Source of the DNA: Shewanella sp. ANA-3
GTDB taxonomy: Bacteria; Pseudomonadota; Gammaproteobacteria; Enterobacterales; Shewanellaceae
Assembly (NCBI RefSeq): GCF_000203935.1
Contig: NC_008577.1
Location: forward strand, 1,674,001 to 1,738,000
Direction of reading: 5' to 3'
DNA: 64,000 nt
Numbering within the stretch: position 1 is the stretch's first letter; each line of letters opens with the position of its first letter. The translations under genes were made by a program, and so were the position numbers. The notes under the pieces were generated by a model. That model was not told the DNA's origin. It saw only the letters and a program-made list of their open reading frames with translations, and did no database searches. Below, piece after piece: positions 49,007-58,243 of the stretch.

Positions 49007-50305
49007 ATGACCACAGCCCCGACAGAGCAGACATCTTTAACTGTGCCGAGTGCCAATGCGCCACTGACACAATGGTTAGATTATTTATTATCGATTCACC
49101 CAACCGAAATCGATATGGGATTAACCCGGGTTTCAAAGGTTGCCGCGCGCCTGCAATTATTGGATCTCGGGCCTAGCAAAGTGGTCACTGTAGGGGGCAC
49201 CAATGGTAAAGGCACCACCTGCGCCATGCTCGAGAATATCCTGCGTTTATCTGGTCTGACGGTGGGCGTCTACAGCTCGCCCCATATGCTCAAGTACAAC
49301 GAAAGGGTGCGCATTAACGGTCAGGACGCCAGCGATGAAGCCTTTGTTGCTGCCTTTGAACAAATTGAGGCAGCGCGCGGCGAGATTTCGCTGACCTTCT
49401 TCGAATATGCCACCTTGGCGGGCTTAATTCTGTTTAAAGCGGCCAAGTTGGATGTGGTGATCTTAGAAGTCGGTCTTGGCGGCCGTTTGGATGCCACCAA
49501 CATGATTGATGCCGATATCAGCGTGGTGACGTCCATCGATTTAGACCACGAGGCCTATTTGGGCAATACCCGCGAGCTGGTCGGCCGTGAAAAGGCGGGC
49601 ATTTTTCGCCAAGGTCGCCCTGCGATTGTCGGCGAGCCAAACTTACCCCATACGGTCAATGATGTCGCCCAAGATGTTGGCGCCAAGCTCTATCGTGTGG
49701 GCGAGGAGTTTAGTTATCAGCAAGATGGCCAGACGTGGGATTACCAAGGCCAAGTATTCAACCTTAAGCAGCTGAGTTTGCCGACACTGCCATTGCCGAA
49801 CGCCGCGACTGTGATTGCGATTGTTGAGCATGGCTGGCCGCATATTACCGCCGATATCATTGACAAAGGCATCAGCAGTGCGCGCTTAACCGGGCGTTTA
49901 GAGCAAGTTAACGAGCAGCCGCTGATTTTACTCGATGTGGCCCACAATCCCCATGCGGCGCGCTTTTTAGTCAAGCAGCTCACGCCAATGGTGACGGGGA
50001 AGCGAGTGTTTGCCCTGTGCGGCATGCTAAAGGATAAGGACATTGCTGGCGTATTGCCTGTGATTTCGCCCTTAATCGATACTTGGTACTTAGTGAGTTT
50101 ACAGGGGGAGCGCGGCGCGAATGCAAGCCTGCTGCGCCAAACCTTAGCGCAAGACACTAAGGCCCATGAGTTTGGCGATATCGCCGCGGCATGGACGGCA
50201 TTAAAAGCGCAAATTCAGCCCGATGATGTGGTAATTGTGTTTGGCTCCTTTTACACTGTGGCAGGTTTTAAGTCTCTCTTTAAGCAGGATAACCGTTTTG
50301 TCTAG
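49007..50305 (+). CDS. folC: Bifunctional dihydrofolate synthase / folylpolyglutamate synthase
   Basis: A 432-residue Mur-ligase-family enzyme adding glutamate to dihydropteroate and to folates. The P-loop is VVTVGGTNGKGTTCAMLENI (about residues 57-76). The family blocks are VYSSPHMLKYNERVRING, LEVGLGGRLDATNMID, SIDLDHEAYLGNTRELVGRE and LDVAHNPHAARFLVKQL, all intact. A strong purine-rich ribosome site (GAAGGAAGGAAAG) precedes the ATG. The last eight bases overlap the proposed TTG start of dedD, indicating coupled translation. It corresponds to E. coli folC in the truA-folC-dedD-cvpA-purF order. Confidence 0.93.
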   Translation: MTTAPTEQTSLTVPSANAPLTQWLDYLLSIHPTEIDMGLTRVSKVAARLQLLDLGPSKVVTVGGTNGKGTTCAMLENILRLSGLTVGVYSSPHMLKYNERVRINGQDASDEAFVAAFEQIEAARGEISLTFFEYATLAGLILFKAAKLDVVILEVGLGGRLDATNMIDADISVVTSIDLDHEAYLGNTRELVGREKAGIFRQGRPAIVGEPNLPHTVNDVAQDVGAKLYRVGEEFSYQQDGQTWDYQGQVFNLKQLSLPTLPLPNAATVIAIVEHGWPHITADIIDKGISSARLTGRLEQVNEQPLILLDVAHNPHAARFLVKQLTPMVTGKRVFALCGMLKDKDIAGVLPVISPLIDTWYLVSLQGERGANASLLRQTLAQDTKAHEFGDIAAAWTALKAQIQPDDVVIVFGSFYTVAGFKSLFKQDNRFV

Positions 50306-51122
50306 CCAGTTTCATAATCGATTAGTCGGCACTGTGGTGCTGGTCGCCCTCGGGGTGATTTTTCTGCCGGATATTTTAGATGGCAAGAAGGAGCGTCAAG
50401 AGGAACAATTTGCCGAAATTCCCCTGCGTCCAGCCGCGATAGCGCAGCAAAACGCCGATGATATGTTTGAGGTGTTGTCCACCCAAGATGTGGATGGCGA
50501 AGGTGCTTTACCCGAAGAGGCTTCTCCGAATGATGAGGCGGCGTTAGCGCAGGCGGTCAATACTGATGTCAAAGACGCGCCTGCGGCAAAAGTCGAGCCT
50601 AAGTCGGAAGCGGTGAAAGAGACCGCCAAACCACAGACGGCAAAAGCGGAAACTAAGCCTGAGGTGAAAGCGCCTGCGAAAACCGAGACCGCTAAGGCCG
50701 AACCGAAGAAAGAGACGCCAAAGCCGACTCCAACTAAAACAGAAACCAAAAAGCCAGAAACCAAGCCAACCGTAGTCGCGAAAACGGACAAGCCTAAAGC
50801 CGAAACCGCGAAAACAGAATCTGCAAAACCTGCCAAAGACGATGGCATTAAAGTGGTCAGCCGCGATTCATTAAAACCTGGACTTACCCTGCAACTAGGC
50901 GCATTTAGCAATGCCGCCAACGTAAAAGCGCTGGTGGCGCAGTTACGTAAAAGTGGTTACAAGGCGTACACAATTCCAGACACGCCTAAGGATGGCGTAT
51001 TGACGAAAGTGTTTGTGGGACCCGATGTTTCCGAAGCTAAGCTGAAGAAAATGCAGGAAGAAATTGAAACTCTAACCCGTTTGAAAGGCCGGATTGTGCC
51101 TTTTAATCCCTTGGAATCTTAA
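50298..51122 (+). CDS. dedD: DedD-like SPOR-domain cell-division protein
   Basis: A 274-residue bitopic membrane protein. A short cytoplasmic start and membrane helix (RLVGTVVLVALGVIFLPDIL) match E. coli DedD. A Lys/Thr/Glu/Pro-rich periplasmic linker of about 140 residues follows, then a C-terminal SPOR domain (LTLQLGAFSNAANVKALVAQ to the end) that binds glycan strands lacking stem peptides at the division site. The TTG start at 50298 was chosen because the family N-terminus (SSQFHNRLVGT) begins there and AGGA lies upstream; the frame continues to 50235 inside folC. It overlaps folC by eight bases. Confidence 0.88.
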   Translation: MSSQFHNRLVGTVVLVALGVIFLPDILDGKKERQEEQFAEIPLRPAAIAQQNADDMFEVLSTQDVDGEGALPEEASPNDEAALAQAVNTDVKDAPAAKVEPKSEAVKETAKPQTAKAETKPEVKAPAKTETAKAEPKKETPKPTPTKTETKKPETKPTVVAKTDKPKAETAKTESAKPAKDDGIKVVSRDSLKPGLTLQLGAFSNAANVKALVAQLRKSGYKAYTIPDTPKDGVLTKVFVGPDVSEAKLKKMQEEIETLTRLKGRIVPFNPLES

Positions 51123-51232
51123 TGCCATTCAGCAGGGACTGAAATAATTTATTTACCTCGCTAGGGGTGAGAATCGTTTCAGTCTCTGGTAGAATCGCGC
51201 CGTCTTAAAGCCTATGCTGGAAAGCCATCTCA

Positions 51233-51721
51233 ATGGTTTGGATTGATTACGCTATCATCTTCGTTATCGGGTTATCGACTCTTATCAGTCTGATCCGTGG
51301 ATTTGCCAAAGAAGCCATGTCGTTAGTGGTATGGTTCGCGGCTTTCTTTGTTGCCAGCCAATTTTACCAAGACCTCGCCGTTTATCTCACGCAAATGAAC
51401 GATGAGGTGCTACGCAATGGGGTCTCCATTGCTATTCTTTTTATCACCACCTTAATACTCGGCGCCCTCATCAATTACATCATTGGGCAACTAGTGGTTA
51501 AAACCGGATTATCTGGCACTGACAGACTCTTAGGTCTGTGTTTCGGTGCCATTAGGGGCGCGCTGATCGTCAGTGCGCTGCTGTTTTTTATGGATGCTTT
51601 TACAGGCTCACCCAACACCCAATGGTGGAAGGACTCTGTACTAGTGCCCGAATTTGGCGTTGTGATCCAATGGTTCTTTCACTATTTGGAAAACACCTCC
51701 AGCTTTGTACCCAAACTATAA
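51233..51721 (+). CDS. cvpA: CvpA-family membrane protein
   Basis: A 162-residue inner-membrane protein with four predicted helices. It starts [20 protein letters not shown] and contains the conserved [20 protein letters not shown] and [20 protein letters not shown] blocks. CvpA was named for colicin V production and has since been linked to envelope robustness; the molecular role is unclear. It precedes purF as in E. coli, with 180 bases between them. No convincing PurR box was found upstream of either gene. Confidence 0.9.
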   Translation: MVWIDYAIIFVIGLSTLISLIRGFAKEAMSLVVWFAAFFVASQFYQDLAVYLTQMNDEVLRNGVSIAILFITTLILGALINYIIGQLVVKTGLSGTDRLLGLCFGAIRGALIVSALLFFMDAFTGSPNTQWWKDSVLVPEFGVVIQWFFHYLENTSSFVPKL

Positions 51722-51901
51722 AAAAGACAATAAATTTATCCTAAGTGATGGAGGATAAGTAAGGTTGAGTCCGAAGCCTAAGGCCACTGACTCAACACTG
51801 AGATGAAGCACTTAAGCCGTATGGCTGGGGATTTACTTCGTCTTTTACTTATATTTCAACATGAAAGGGCATAGAACATCTTACAATGAGGAAGCTTACC
51901 C

Positions 51902-53416
51902 ATGTGTGGTATCGTCGGAATAGTTGGCCAATCATCGGTTAATCAGACCATTTATGACGCACTGACCGTGCTTCAACACAGAGGTCAGGATGCGGCAGGT
52001 ATTGTGACCGTTGATCGTGGTGCTTTCAGACTACGTAAAGCCAATGGTCTGGTCAAAGATGTATTTGAAGTCAAACACATGCAACGCCTACAGGGCAATG
52101 CAGGTATTGGCCACGTACGTTATCCTACTGCAGGCAGTTCCAGCGCGTCAGAAGCGCAGCCTTTCTATGTTAACTCGCCATTTGGGATTTCATTAGCCCA
52201 TAACGGTAACTTAACCAACACGGTTGAATTAGCTGAAGGCCTGATCAAAAAACGTCGCCATGTGAACACCACATCCGACTCAGAAGTATTATTAAACCTG
52301 CTGGCCGATGAGCTGCAAAAAACCACTAGCTTAATGCTGACGCCTGACGAAGTGTTCGACACTATCGCCAAAGTGCACGAGCAAGCCCGTGGCGCCTATG
52401 CGGTTGTGGCCATGATTATCGGTCAAGGTCTGGTGGCATTTCGCGATCCATTCGGTATTCGTCCACTGGTATTAGGTAAGCACGAAACCCCAACCGGTAC
52501 TGAGTACATGGTGGCCTCTGAGAGCGTGGCCCTCGATGCCGTGGGTTTTGAAGTGATGCGTGATGTGGCGCCAGGCGAAGCGATTTATATCTCTCTCGAT
52601 GGCCAGCTTTACACTCGCCAATGCGCGAAAGAGCCAAGCTACTCACCTTGTATCTTCGAATTCGTGTATTTTGCCCGTCCAGATTCGACTATCGACAACG
52701 TCTCTGTTTACGCCAGCCGCGTAAACATGGGGGCTAAGCTCGGTGAAAAGATCAAAAAAGAATGGTACGACCATGATATCGACGTGGTGATCCCTATTCC
52801 TGAAACCTCATGCGATATCGCATTAGAAATCGCCCGTTGCATGGACTTACCTTACCGCCAAGGTTTTGTGAAGAACCGTTATATCGGCCGCACCTTTATT
52901 ATGCCTGGTCAACAGGAGCGTAAAAAATCGGTACGCCGTAAACTCAATGCCATCAACACTGAGTTTAAAGGTAAGAACGTTTTGTTAGTCGATGACTCTA
53001 TCGTGCGTGGTACCACGTCGGAGCAAATCATTGAGATGGCGCGTGAAGCGGGTGCTAAGAAAGTGTACTTTGCCTCGGCGGCACCGGAAATCCGTTTCCC
53101 GAACGTTTATGGTATCGATATGCCAACCTCGAATGAGCTGATTGCCCACGGTCGTGATGCCGATGAAATTGCTAAGCTGATTGGCGCCGATGGCATTATC
53201 TTCCAAAATCTGCCGGATCTGGTTGAAGCGGTGAGAATGGAAAACCCAGAGATCAAACGTTTCGAAACCTCAGTGTTCGACGGTCACTACATCACTAACG
53301 ATGTTGACCAATCTTACCTCGACCACTTAACTCAGTTACGTAACGACGATGCCAAGGCCGACCGTAATAAAGACATTGGCACTAACTTAGAGTTACACAA
53401 CGTTTGCCATCCATAA
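51902..53416 (+). CDS. purF: Amidophosphoribosyltransferase
   Basis: A 504-residue enzyme catalysing the first committed step of purine synthesis (PRPP plus glutamine to phosphoribosylamine). The N-terminal nucleophile glutaminase starts [12 protein letters not shown] with the catalytic cysteine exposed once the methionine is removed, with no propeptide. [19 protein letters not shown] and [10 protein letters not shown] complete the glutaminase site. The phosphoribosyltransferase loop is [17 protein letters not shown] (about residues 361-377). Length agrees with E. coli (505). The leader contains an eight-base inverted repeat, GTTGAGTC / GACTCAAC, near 51765-51795 of unknown meaning. Confidence 0.94.
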   Translation: MCGIVGIVGQSSVNQTIYDALTVLQHRGQDAAGIVTVDRGAFRLRKANGLVKDVFEVKHMQRLQGNAGIGHVRYPTAGSSSASEAQPFYVNSPFGISLAHNGNLTNTVELAEGLIKKRRHVNTTSDSEVLLNLLADELQKTTSLMLTPDEVFDTIAKVHEQARGAYAVVAMIIGQGLVAFRDPFGIRPLVLGKHETPTGTEYMVASESVALDAVGFEVMRDVAPGEAIYISLDGQLYTRQCAKEPSYSPCIFEFVYFARPDSTIDNVSVYASRVNMGAKLGEKIKKEWYDHDIDVVIPIPETSCDIALEIARCMDLPYRQGFVKNRYIGRTFIMPGQQERKKSVRRKLNAINTEFKGKNVLLVDDSIVRGTTSEQIIEMAREAGAKKVYFASAAPEIRFPNVYGIDMPTSNELIAHGRDADEIAKLIGADGIIFQNLPDLVEAVRMENPEIKRFETSVFDGHYITNDVDQSYLDHLTQLRNDDAKADRNKDIGTNLELHNVCHP

Positions 53417-53494
53417 GACGAAATTCTTAAGATGAAATTCTTAAGATAAAAGAGTGTGCTTGGCGTTAAGTGGGCACACTTTAAAATGCACAAT

Positions 53495-53526
53495 AAAAAA
53501 GCCAGTGATAAGTCACTGGCTTTTTT
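53495..53526. terminator. Bidirectional terminator between purF and the AGCS symporter
   Basis: An AAAAAAGCCAGTGA / TCACTGGCTTTTTT stem with a four-base loop lies between two convergent genes and has T-runs on both strands. Confidence 0.92.
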
Positions 53527-53543
53527 ATTGGGAGCTGCAATCC

Positions 53544-55028
53544 TTAGGAGATTTTAGGAGTCTCGCTGGATTGACTCTGCGCTAGTTCATCCTGCGCATT
53601 TTTGCGTTCAACCCAATAGTCTGCGTGGGGAATACCGAGTTTTTCAGGATCGAACAACGGCTCAACCCCTTGTTTCTGTTGCGACTCATAATCCTTCAGG
53701 CAAGTAAAGGCGATGCGTTGCAGCAGAATAATGGCGATGATGTTTAGCCATGCCATCAGTCCCACACCAATGTCACCCATGCCCCAGGCCAAATCGGCGG
53801 TTTTCACTGTGCCATAAACAGTTGATGCCATCAGCACCACTTTCAGCACCACTGTGAGCCAAGGACGATTCGCCTTGCGATTGATATAGGCTATGTTGGT
53901 TTCGGCGATATAGTAGTAGGCCACAATGGTGGTGAAGGCGAAGAAGAACAGCGCGACGGCAACGAACATATTACCAAAGCCTGGCATCATGCTTTCCATT
54001 GCGGTTTGCACATAACCTGGGCCTGCTGCGACGCCCGCAATCCCAGTATACAGCGCGGCGCCATCTGGGCCCTGCACATTATACAAACCCGTGATCAGTA
54101 GCATAAAGCCGGTAGCTGAACAGACAAATAGGGTATCGACATACACTGAGAAGGCTTGCACTAAACCTTGTTTGGCAGGGTGGCTCACGGCGGCGGCAGA
54201 AGAAGCGTGCGGCCCAGTACCTTGGCCCGCTTCGTTTGAGTAAATACCACGTTTTACCCCCCACATAATCGCAAGACCCAAAATCGCACCAAAGCCCGCA
54301 TCGAGTCCGAAGGCACTTTTTAGGATCAACATAATAATATCGGGCAGCTGACCAATGTTAAGGGCAATAATCACGCAGGCGACAATGATATAACCCAGTG
54401 CCATAAAGGGCACTACGGTACTGGCAAAGTGGGCAATACGTTTTACGCCACCAAAGATAATGAACCCTAACAGCATAGCGAGGATAGCGGCGGTGACGTT
54501 AGGGTCGATATCGAAGGCGGTTTTTAGGCTCGAACCAATCGAGTTGGCTTGCACGCCAGGCAGTAAAATTCCGCAGGCAAAAATGGTCGCAATGGCAAAT
54601 GTCCAAGCGTACCACTTCATGCCTAAGCCTTTTTCAATGTAAAAGGCGGGGCCGCCGCGATACTCTCCATTGATTTTTTCTTTGTAGACTTGGCCTAAGG
54701 TGGATTCGACGAATGCGGAGCTGGCGCCAAGAAACGCTACCATCCACATCCAAAACAATGCCCCCGGACCGCCGAAGGTAATCGCCGTGGCGACACCGGC
54801 AATGTTTCCGGTTCCCACACGACCTGCTAAAGTCATGGCTAAGGCTTGGAAGGAAGACACACCAGCATCAGTGCTCTTACCATCAAACATTAAACGGATC
54901 ATTTCGGGTAAATGGCGTAACTGTAGGAAACGTGAGCGCAGGGAGAAAAAGAGTCCTACACCGAGGCAAAGATAAACGAGTGCGGGGCTCCAAACGATAT
55001 TGTTGACCGCATTAACAATCTCATTCAT
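53544..55028 (-). CDS. AGCS-family sodium:alanine/glycine symporter
   Basis: A 494-residue amino-acid carrier. Family signatures include LRSRFLQLRHLPEMIRLMF after the first helix, ALAMTLAGRVGTGNIAGVAT (conserved sodium/substrate region), RGIYSNEAGQGTGPHASSAA and the final helices before a hydrophilic C-terminal tail. About 11 membrane helices are seen. It imports alanine, glycine or similar amino acids with sodium; the exact substrate cannot be assigned. The ATG at 55028 is preceded by GGAG eight bases away; an earlier in-frame start at 55043 is inferior. Monocistronic by appearance. Confidence 0.88.
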   Translation of the reverse strand: MNEIVNAVNNIVWSPALVYLCLGVGLFFSLRSRFLQLRHLPEMIRLMFDGKSTDAGVSSFQALAMTLAGRVGTGNIAGVATAITFGGPGALFWMWMVAFLGASSAFVESTLGQVYKEKINGEYRGGPAFYIEKGLGMKWYAWTFAIATIFACGILLPGVQANSIGSSLKTAFDIDPNVTAAILAMLLGFIIFGGVKRIAHFASTVVPFMALGYIIVACVIIALNIGQLPDIIMLILKSAFGLDAGFGAILGLAIMWGVKRGIYSNEAGQGTGPHASSAAAVSHPAKQGLVQAFSVYVDTLFVCSATGFMLLITGLYNVQGPDGAALYTGIAGVAAGPGYVQTAMESMMPGFGNMFVAVALFFFAFTTIVAYYYIAETNIAYINRKANRPWLTVVLKVVLMASTVYGTVKTADLAWGMGDIGVGLMAWLNIIAIILLQRIAFTCLKDYESQQKQGVEPLFDPEKLGIPHADYWVERKNAQDELAQSQSSETPKIS

Positions 55029-55392
55029 ATAATTTAACTCCAATATTCTGTTGTTTTTGCAGAGTTTTTAAGATATTTGCTTGTAAGTTTGGGTACTAAA
55101 CGGCCAATTTGGCCTAAGGTTAAGACGTGTGCGCACGCCCAAGAGCTTCAACATAACGGCTTTTTGAGCCGCTTCATAGCTAAAGTTGTTAAATAATTGA
55201 TAATTTAACGTTCTTTATTTGGTGGCTTTACTGAGCAGGGGTTTAGCGGTGCGTTAACTGACTAGATTACTAACTGAGTTTGACAGTCGGGATGTAGGAG
55301 TAAAGGCGGGGCAAGGTGTTTGGGGCGGCACTCTTTATTTTTGCCGAAGCGGATGTAGGTGTGGGTATCAGTGCAAGGCTTAAAAACGGGGC
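55029..55392. other. Intergenic region upstream of the AGCS gene
   Basis: About 360 bases without a supported gene. It should contain the promoter of the AGCS symporter (minus strand) and the 3' end region of the small membrane-protein gene to the right. An open plus-strand frame at 55316-55525 overlaps that gene and lacks a ribosome site. No clear terminator was seen. Confidence 0.5.
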
Positions 55393-55680
55393 TTACATTA
55401 CCAGCCATAACAGCATCCATAGTCCGAAAAGCCATACCAGACTGCGTCGGCTAACCCTATGTTTTAATAGCAAAGATAGGCTTACTGCCACGGGCAAATA
55501 CAGGAAAACTCCCCAAGAAAGGTAAGGTGTCTCAAGCCCAAGCCTTTTTAGCCCCATTTCACAAAGTAGACTTAACGCCAGCAATAACAGGCTGTGGAAG
55601 ATCACTAATTGATTGAATCTTAAGGCAAGCGCAGGCTTAAAGACGGGGGGTGTAGGGCTTGGTAAGGTCAGTGTATTCAT
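55393..55680 (-). CDS. Small membrane protein behind a Fur box, unrecognised
   Basis: A 95-residue protein with a proline-rich start (TLPSPTPPVFKP) and about three hydrophobic segments (QLVIFHSLLLLALSLLCEMG, YLSWGVFLYLPVAVSLSLLL, LVWLFGLWMLLWLVM). The ATG is preceded by a purine-rich GAGAAAAAGAG. A strong match to the Fur 7-1-7 motif lies 50-64 bases upstream, so iron-regulated expression is likely. I do not recognise the family. Such small proteins often accompany iron-uptake loci, but no transporter is adjacent; topB is divergent and presumably independent. Confidence 0.65.
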   Translation of the reverse strand: MNTLTLPSPTPPVFKPALALRFNQLVIFHSLLLLALSLLCEMGLKRLGLETPYLSWGVFLYLPVAVSLSLLLKHRVSRRSLVWLFGLWMLLWLVM

Positions 55681-55729
55681 CTCTTTTTCTCAATTCCTCG
55701 TAACCGATGCAAGGGATTTTAGTTTTAGA

Positions 55730-55744
55730 TGAGAATTATTCTCA
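55730..55744. promoter_or_regulatory. Fur box
   Basis: TGAGAATTATTCTCA is a perfect 7-1-7 palindrome that agrees with the Fur motif TGATAATNATTATCA at all but the two symmetrical T/A-to-G/C positions, a variant common in Shewanella and Vibrio as I recall. It sits 50 bases upstream of the small membrane-protein gene and 136 bases from the divergent topB start. Confidence 0.78.
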
Positions 55745-55879
55745 ACTAAATTTACACAGCTTTAGTGTTCCATTGCCGCAGAGCGAGTTAAATCGGCCAT
55801 CAAGATAAAACGGCGGTTTGCACTCTTGTCTGCTTTGGGCTAAATTACACTGTAATTATATCCAGTGTTTAATGTAGAT

Positions 55880-57994
55880 ATGATCCTCTATATTGCTGAA
55901 AAACCAAGCCTTGGGCGTGCAATTGCCGATGTGCTGCCTAAACCCCACAAAAAAGGTGACGGGTTTATTGAAGACGCCCAGGGCAACTGTGTGTCTTGGT
56001 GTGTGGGGCACTTGCTCGAACAGGCCGAGCCCGATGCCTATAATCCCGAGTTTAAATCGTGGAAGTTTGAGCATTTACCCATAGTGCCCGAGAAGTGGCA
56101 GCTTAAACCTAAGGCCGCGACCCGAAGCCAACTCACAGTACTTAAAAAACTGGTTAAACAGGCCGATACGCTAGTGAACGCTGGCGATCCCGACCGTGAA
56201 GGGCAGCTATTGGTTGATGAAGTGATCGCCTATTTGGGCGTGACGGGCGATAAATTACAGCAAACGCAGCGACTCCTTATCAGTGACTTAAACCCGCAGG
56301 CGGTGAAACGTGCCCTGTCGCAGCTACGCAGTAACCGTGAGTTTATTCCTTTGTCGACTTCGGCACTTGCCCGAAGCCGCGCCGATTGGCTCTATGGCAT
56401 GAATATGACTCGGGCCTACACTATTCAAGGGAAAAAGGTCGGCTATCAAGGCGTACTATCGGTCGGTCGAGTACAGACACCACTGCTTGGGCTTATCGTG
56501 CGCCGCGATGAAGAAATCGCGAACTTTCAATCTAAGCCTTTTTATGAGGTTCTGGCTCACTTAGTGACGGACAAAGATCAGACTTTTACGGCGAAGTGGC
56601 AACCCAGTGAAGCTTGTTTACCCTATATGGATGAGGAAGGGCGCGTGCTCGCTAAGGGCTTAGCGCAAAATGTGGTGCGGCGGATCACCGATAAACCCGC
56701 CAAAGTAACCCAGTTAAGCACTAAGGATAAGCAGCAGAATCCGCCTTTACCCTACAGTTTATCGGCGCTGCAAATCGATGCCGCCAAGCGCTTTGGTATG
56801 AGCGCGAAGGACGTGCTCGATACCTGCCAGAGCTTATACGAGCGCCATAAGCTAATCACCTATCCACGCTCAGACAGCCGTTATTTGCCCACAGAGCAGC
56901 ATGCGCTTGCAAGCGGGGTATTAGCGGCCATCATGGGTGGTGCGCCCGAGTTAGTCGCACACGCTGAGGCGCCGAATCCTCGGCTTAAATCTAAGGCGTG
57001 GGATGATAAAAAAGTCGATGCCCATCACGCCATTATTCCAACGGAAAAACAGCCCAATCTAGCTGGTTTAAGCCAGCGGGAAAGACAGCTTTATCTGCAT
57101 ATTGCTCGCCAGTATTTGGCACAGTTTTACCCCGCCTATTGCTACAGTGAAACTGCGGTCGAGGTGACGATCGAAGGTGGTCTTTTTAAAACTAAGGCAA
57201 AACAGGATAAGTCCCTCGGTTGGAAACAACTGTTTGCCAGAGAAGAGAACGAACGAAAAGACGCATCATCCGCAGCGAGTTTTGCGCAAGGCGATAAGGA
57301 CGCAGAGGAAGGAGAATATGTTGGTCAACTACCGCCGCTTACCTTAGGGCAAGTGCTTCATTGTCACCAAGGTGAATTAGTCGAGAAGCAAACTCAACCC
57401 CCCAAAGCCTTTACCGATGCGACCTTGCTGAGTGCTATGACAGGGATTAACCGTTATGTGACAGATCCCGAGATCCGCAAAATTTTAAAGGAAACCGATG
57501 GCTTAGGTACGGAAGCGACTCGCGCAGGCATTATTGAGCTGCTGTTTAAGCGAGGCTTTATTCAGCGTCAGGGGAAGTCGATTGTGGCCACTGAGATAGG
57601 CAAGGGTTTAATCAATAGTTTACCCATTAGCGCCACGACACCCGATATGACGGCGCTGTGGGAGGCAAGCCTAAACGGTATCTGCCATAAAGAAATCTCA
57701 TATCACGGGTTTATGCAGCCACTGCTGGGGACGCTAAATAACTTAATCGAAAATGCAGGCGCTCAATTACCCTCAGCCCTCAATGGCTTAAAAGGGCAGG
57801 GCTTTAAGCGTGCCGCGACTAAAAAGTCCGGTTATCGAAAAGCCGGAACCAGAGGCGCTGCAGGCGGGAAAAAAGCCGGAACGGGCGCTAAAAAAGGGAA
57901 TGCTAGCAATTCGGCCGCAGCATCTTCTACCTCCACGACAGCTAAACCGACTGCCCCTAGGCGGCGAACGAGCAAAGTGCCTGCCCAAGCTTGA
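55880..57994 (+). CDS. topB: DNA topoisomerase III
   Basis: A 704-residue type IA topoisomerase that decatenates and unlinks single strands. The Toprim start is ILYIAEKPSLGRAIADVLPK, with the acidic metal motif NAGDPDREGQLLVDEV. The active-site tyrosine lies in KLITYPRSDSRYLPTEQ (about residue 330). The catalytic GVLSVGRVQTPLLGL block is also present. The end is a Lys/Arg/Gly/Ala/Ser-rich tail of about 60 residues, longer than in E. coli TopB (653). The ATG at 55880 matches the E. coli start; the open frame begins five codons earlier. No zinc-finger domain is seen, as expected for TopB. Confidence 0.93.
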   Translation: MILYIAEKPSLGRAIADVLPKPHKKGDGFIEDAQGNCVSWCVGHLLEQAEPDAYNPEFKSWKFEHLPIVPEKWQLKPKAATRSQLTVLKKLVKQADTLVNAGDPDREGQLLVDEVIAYLGVTGDKLQQTQRLLISDLNPQAVKRALSQLRSNREFIPLSTSALARSRADWLYGMNMTRAYTIQGKKVGYQGVLSVGRVQTPLLGLIVRRDEEIANFQSKPFYEVLAHLVTDKDQTFTAKWQPSEACLPYMDEEGRVLAKGLAQNVVRRITDKPAKVTQLSTKDKQQNPPLPYSLSALQIDAAKRFGMSAKDVLDTCQSLYERHKLITYPRSDSRYLPTEQHALASGVLAAIMGGAPELVAHAEAPNPRLKSKAWDDKKVDAHHAIIPTEKQPNLAGLSQRERQLYLHIARQYLAQFYPAYCYSETAVEVTIEGGLFKTKAKQDKSLGWKQLFAREENERKDASSAASFAQGDKDAEEGEYVGQLPPLTLGQVLHCHQGELVEKQTQPPKAFTDATLLSAMTGINRYVTDPEIRKILKETDGLGTEATRAGIIELLFKRGFIQRQGKSIVATEIGKGLINSLPISATTPDMTALWEASLNGICHKEISYHGFMQPLLGTLNNLIENAGAQLPSALNGLKGQGFKRAATKKSGYRKAGTRGAAGGKKAGTGAKKGNASNSAAASSTSTTAKPTAPRRRTSKVPAQA

Positions 57995-58040
57995 TGACAC
58001 ATATGTGATCAAACTGTCGCTAAACCACGGGATTTGGTAA

Positions 58041-58102
58041 CGATATTTAATTTATTCCGCGATATTTAATTACCGCCAATCACGATATTTCGTGATTGGC
58101 GG
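58041..58102. promoter_or_regulatory. Operator cluster (likely activator-binding sites) upstream of the porin gene
   Basis: A perfect palindrome, AATCACGATATTTCGTGATT (58078-58097), extends to twelve-base arms over 58073-58102. Two further copies of CGATATTTAAT begin at 58041 and 58060, so three CGATATTT half-sites are spaced about 19 and 23 bases. The palindrome resembles the one beside the sigma-54 activator at 61044-61063. With no T-run, it is a better operator than terminator for topB. Confidence 0.7.
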
Positions 58103-58146
58103 ATCCACTTCTAAAAAACACCTTCAAATTCAGCTTTTCAGCGCCG

Positions 58147-58162
58147 TGGCATGCAAACTGCT
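58147..58162 (+). promoter_or_regulatory. Sigma-54-like promoter of the porin gene
   Basis: TGGCATGCAAACTGCT fits TGGCAC-N5-TTGCW with two mismatches and correct GG/GC spacing. It shares the CTGC form of the -12 element with the flavoprotein promoter. It lies about 50 bases after the operator palindrome and 82 bases before the porin ATG. Confidence 0.6.
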
Positions 58163-58243
58163 GTGTGTTGGCTGGAGAATATAATAAGCCAATTAAATCA
58201 TATGATTATTTATGATTTAGCTGAATTAAAAGGTGTAGATGAT

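Noticed and set aside
51160..51185. PurR-like box before cvpA (GAGAATCGTTTCAGT)
   Set aside because: Too many mismatches to the ACGCAAACGTTTNCNT motif.
57788..58040. Short frames at the 3' end of topB on both strands
   Set aside because: Products of the Lys/Arg/Gly-rich tail composition; no start signals.
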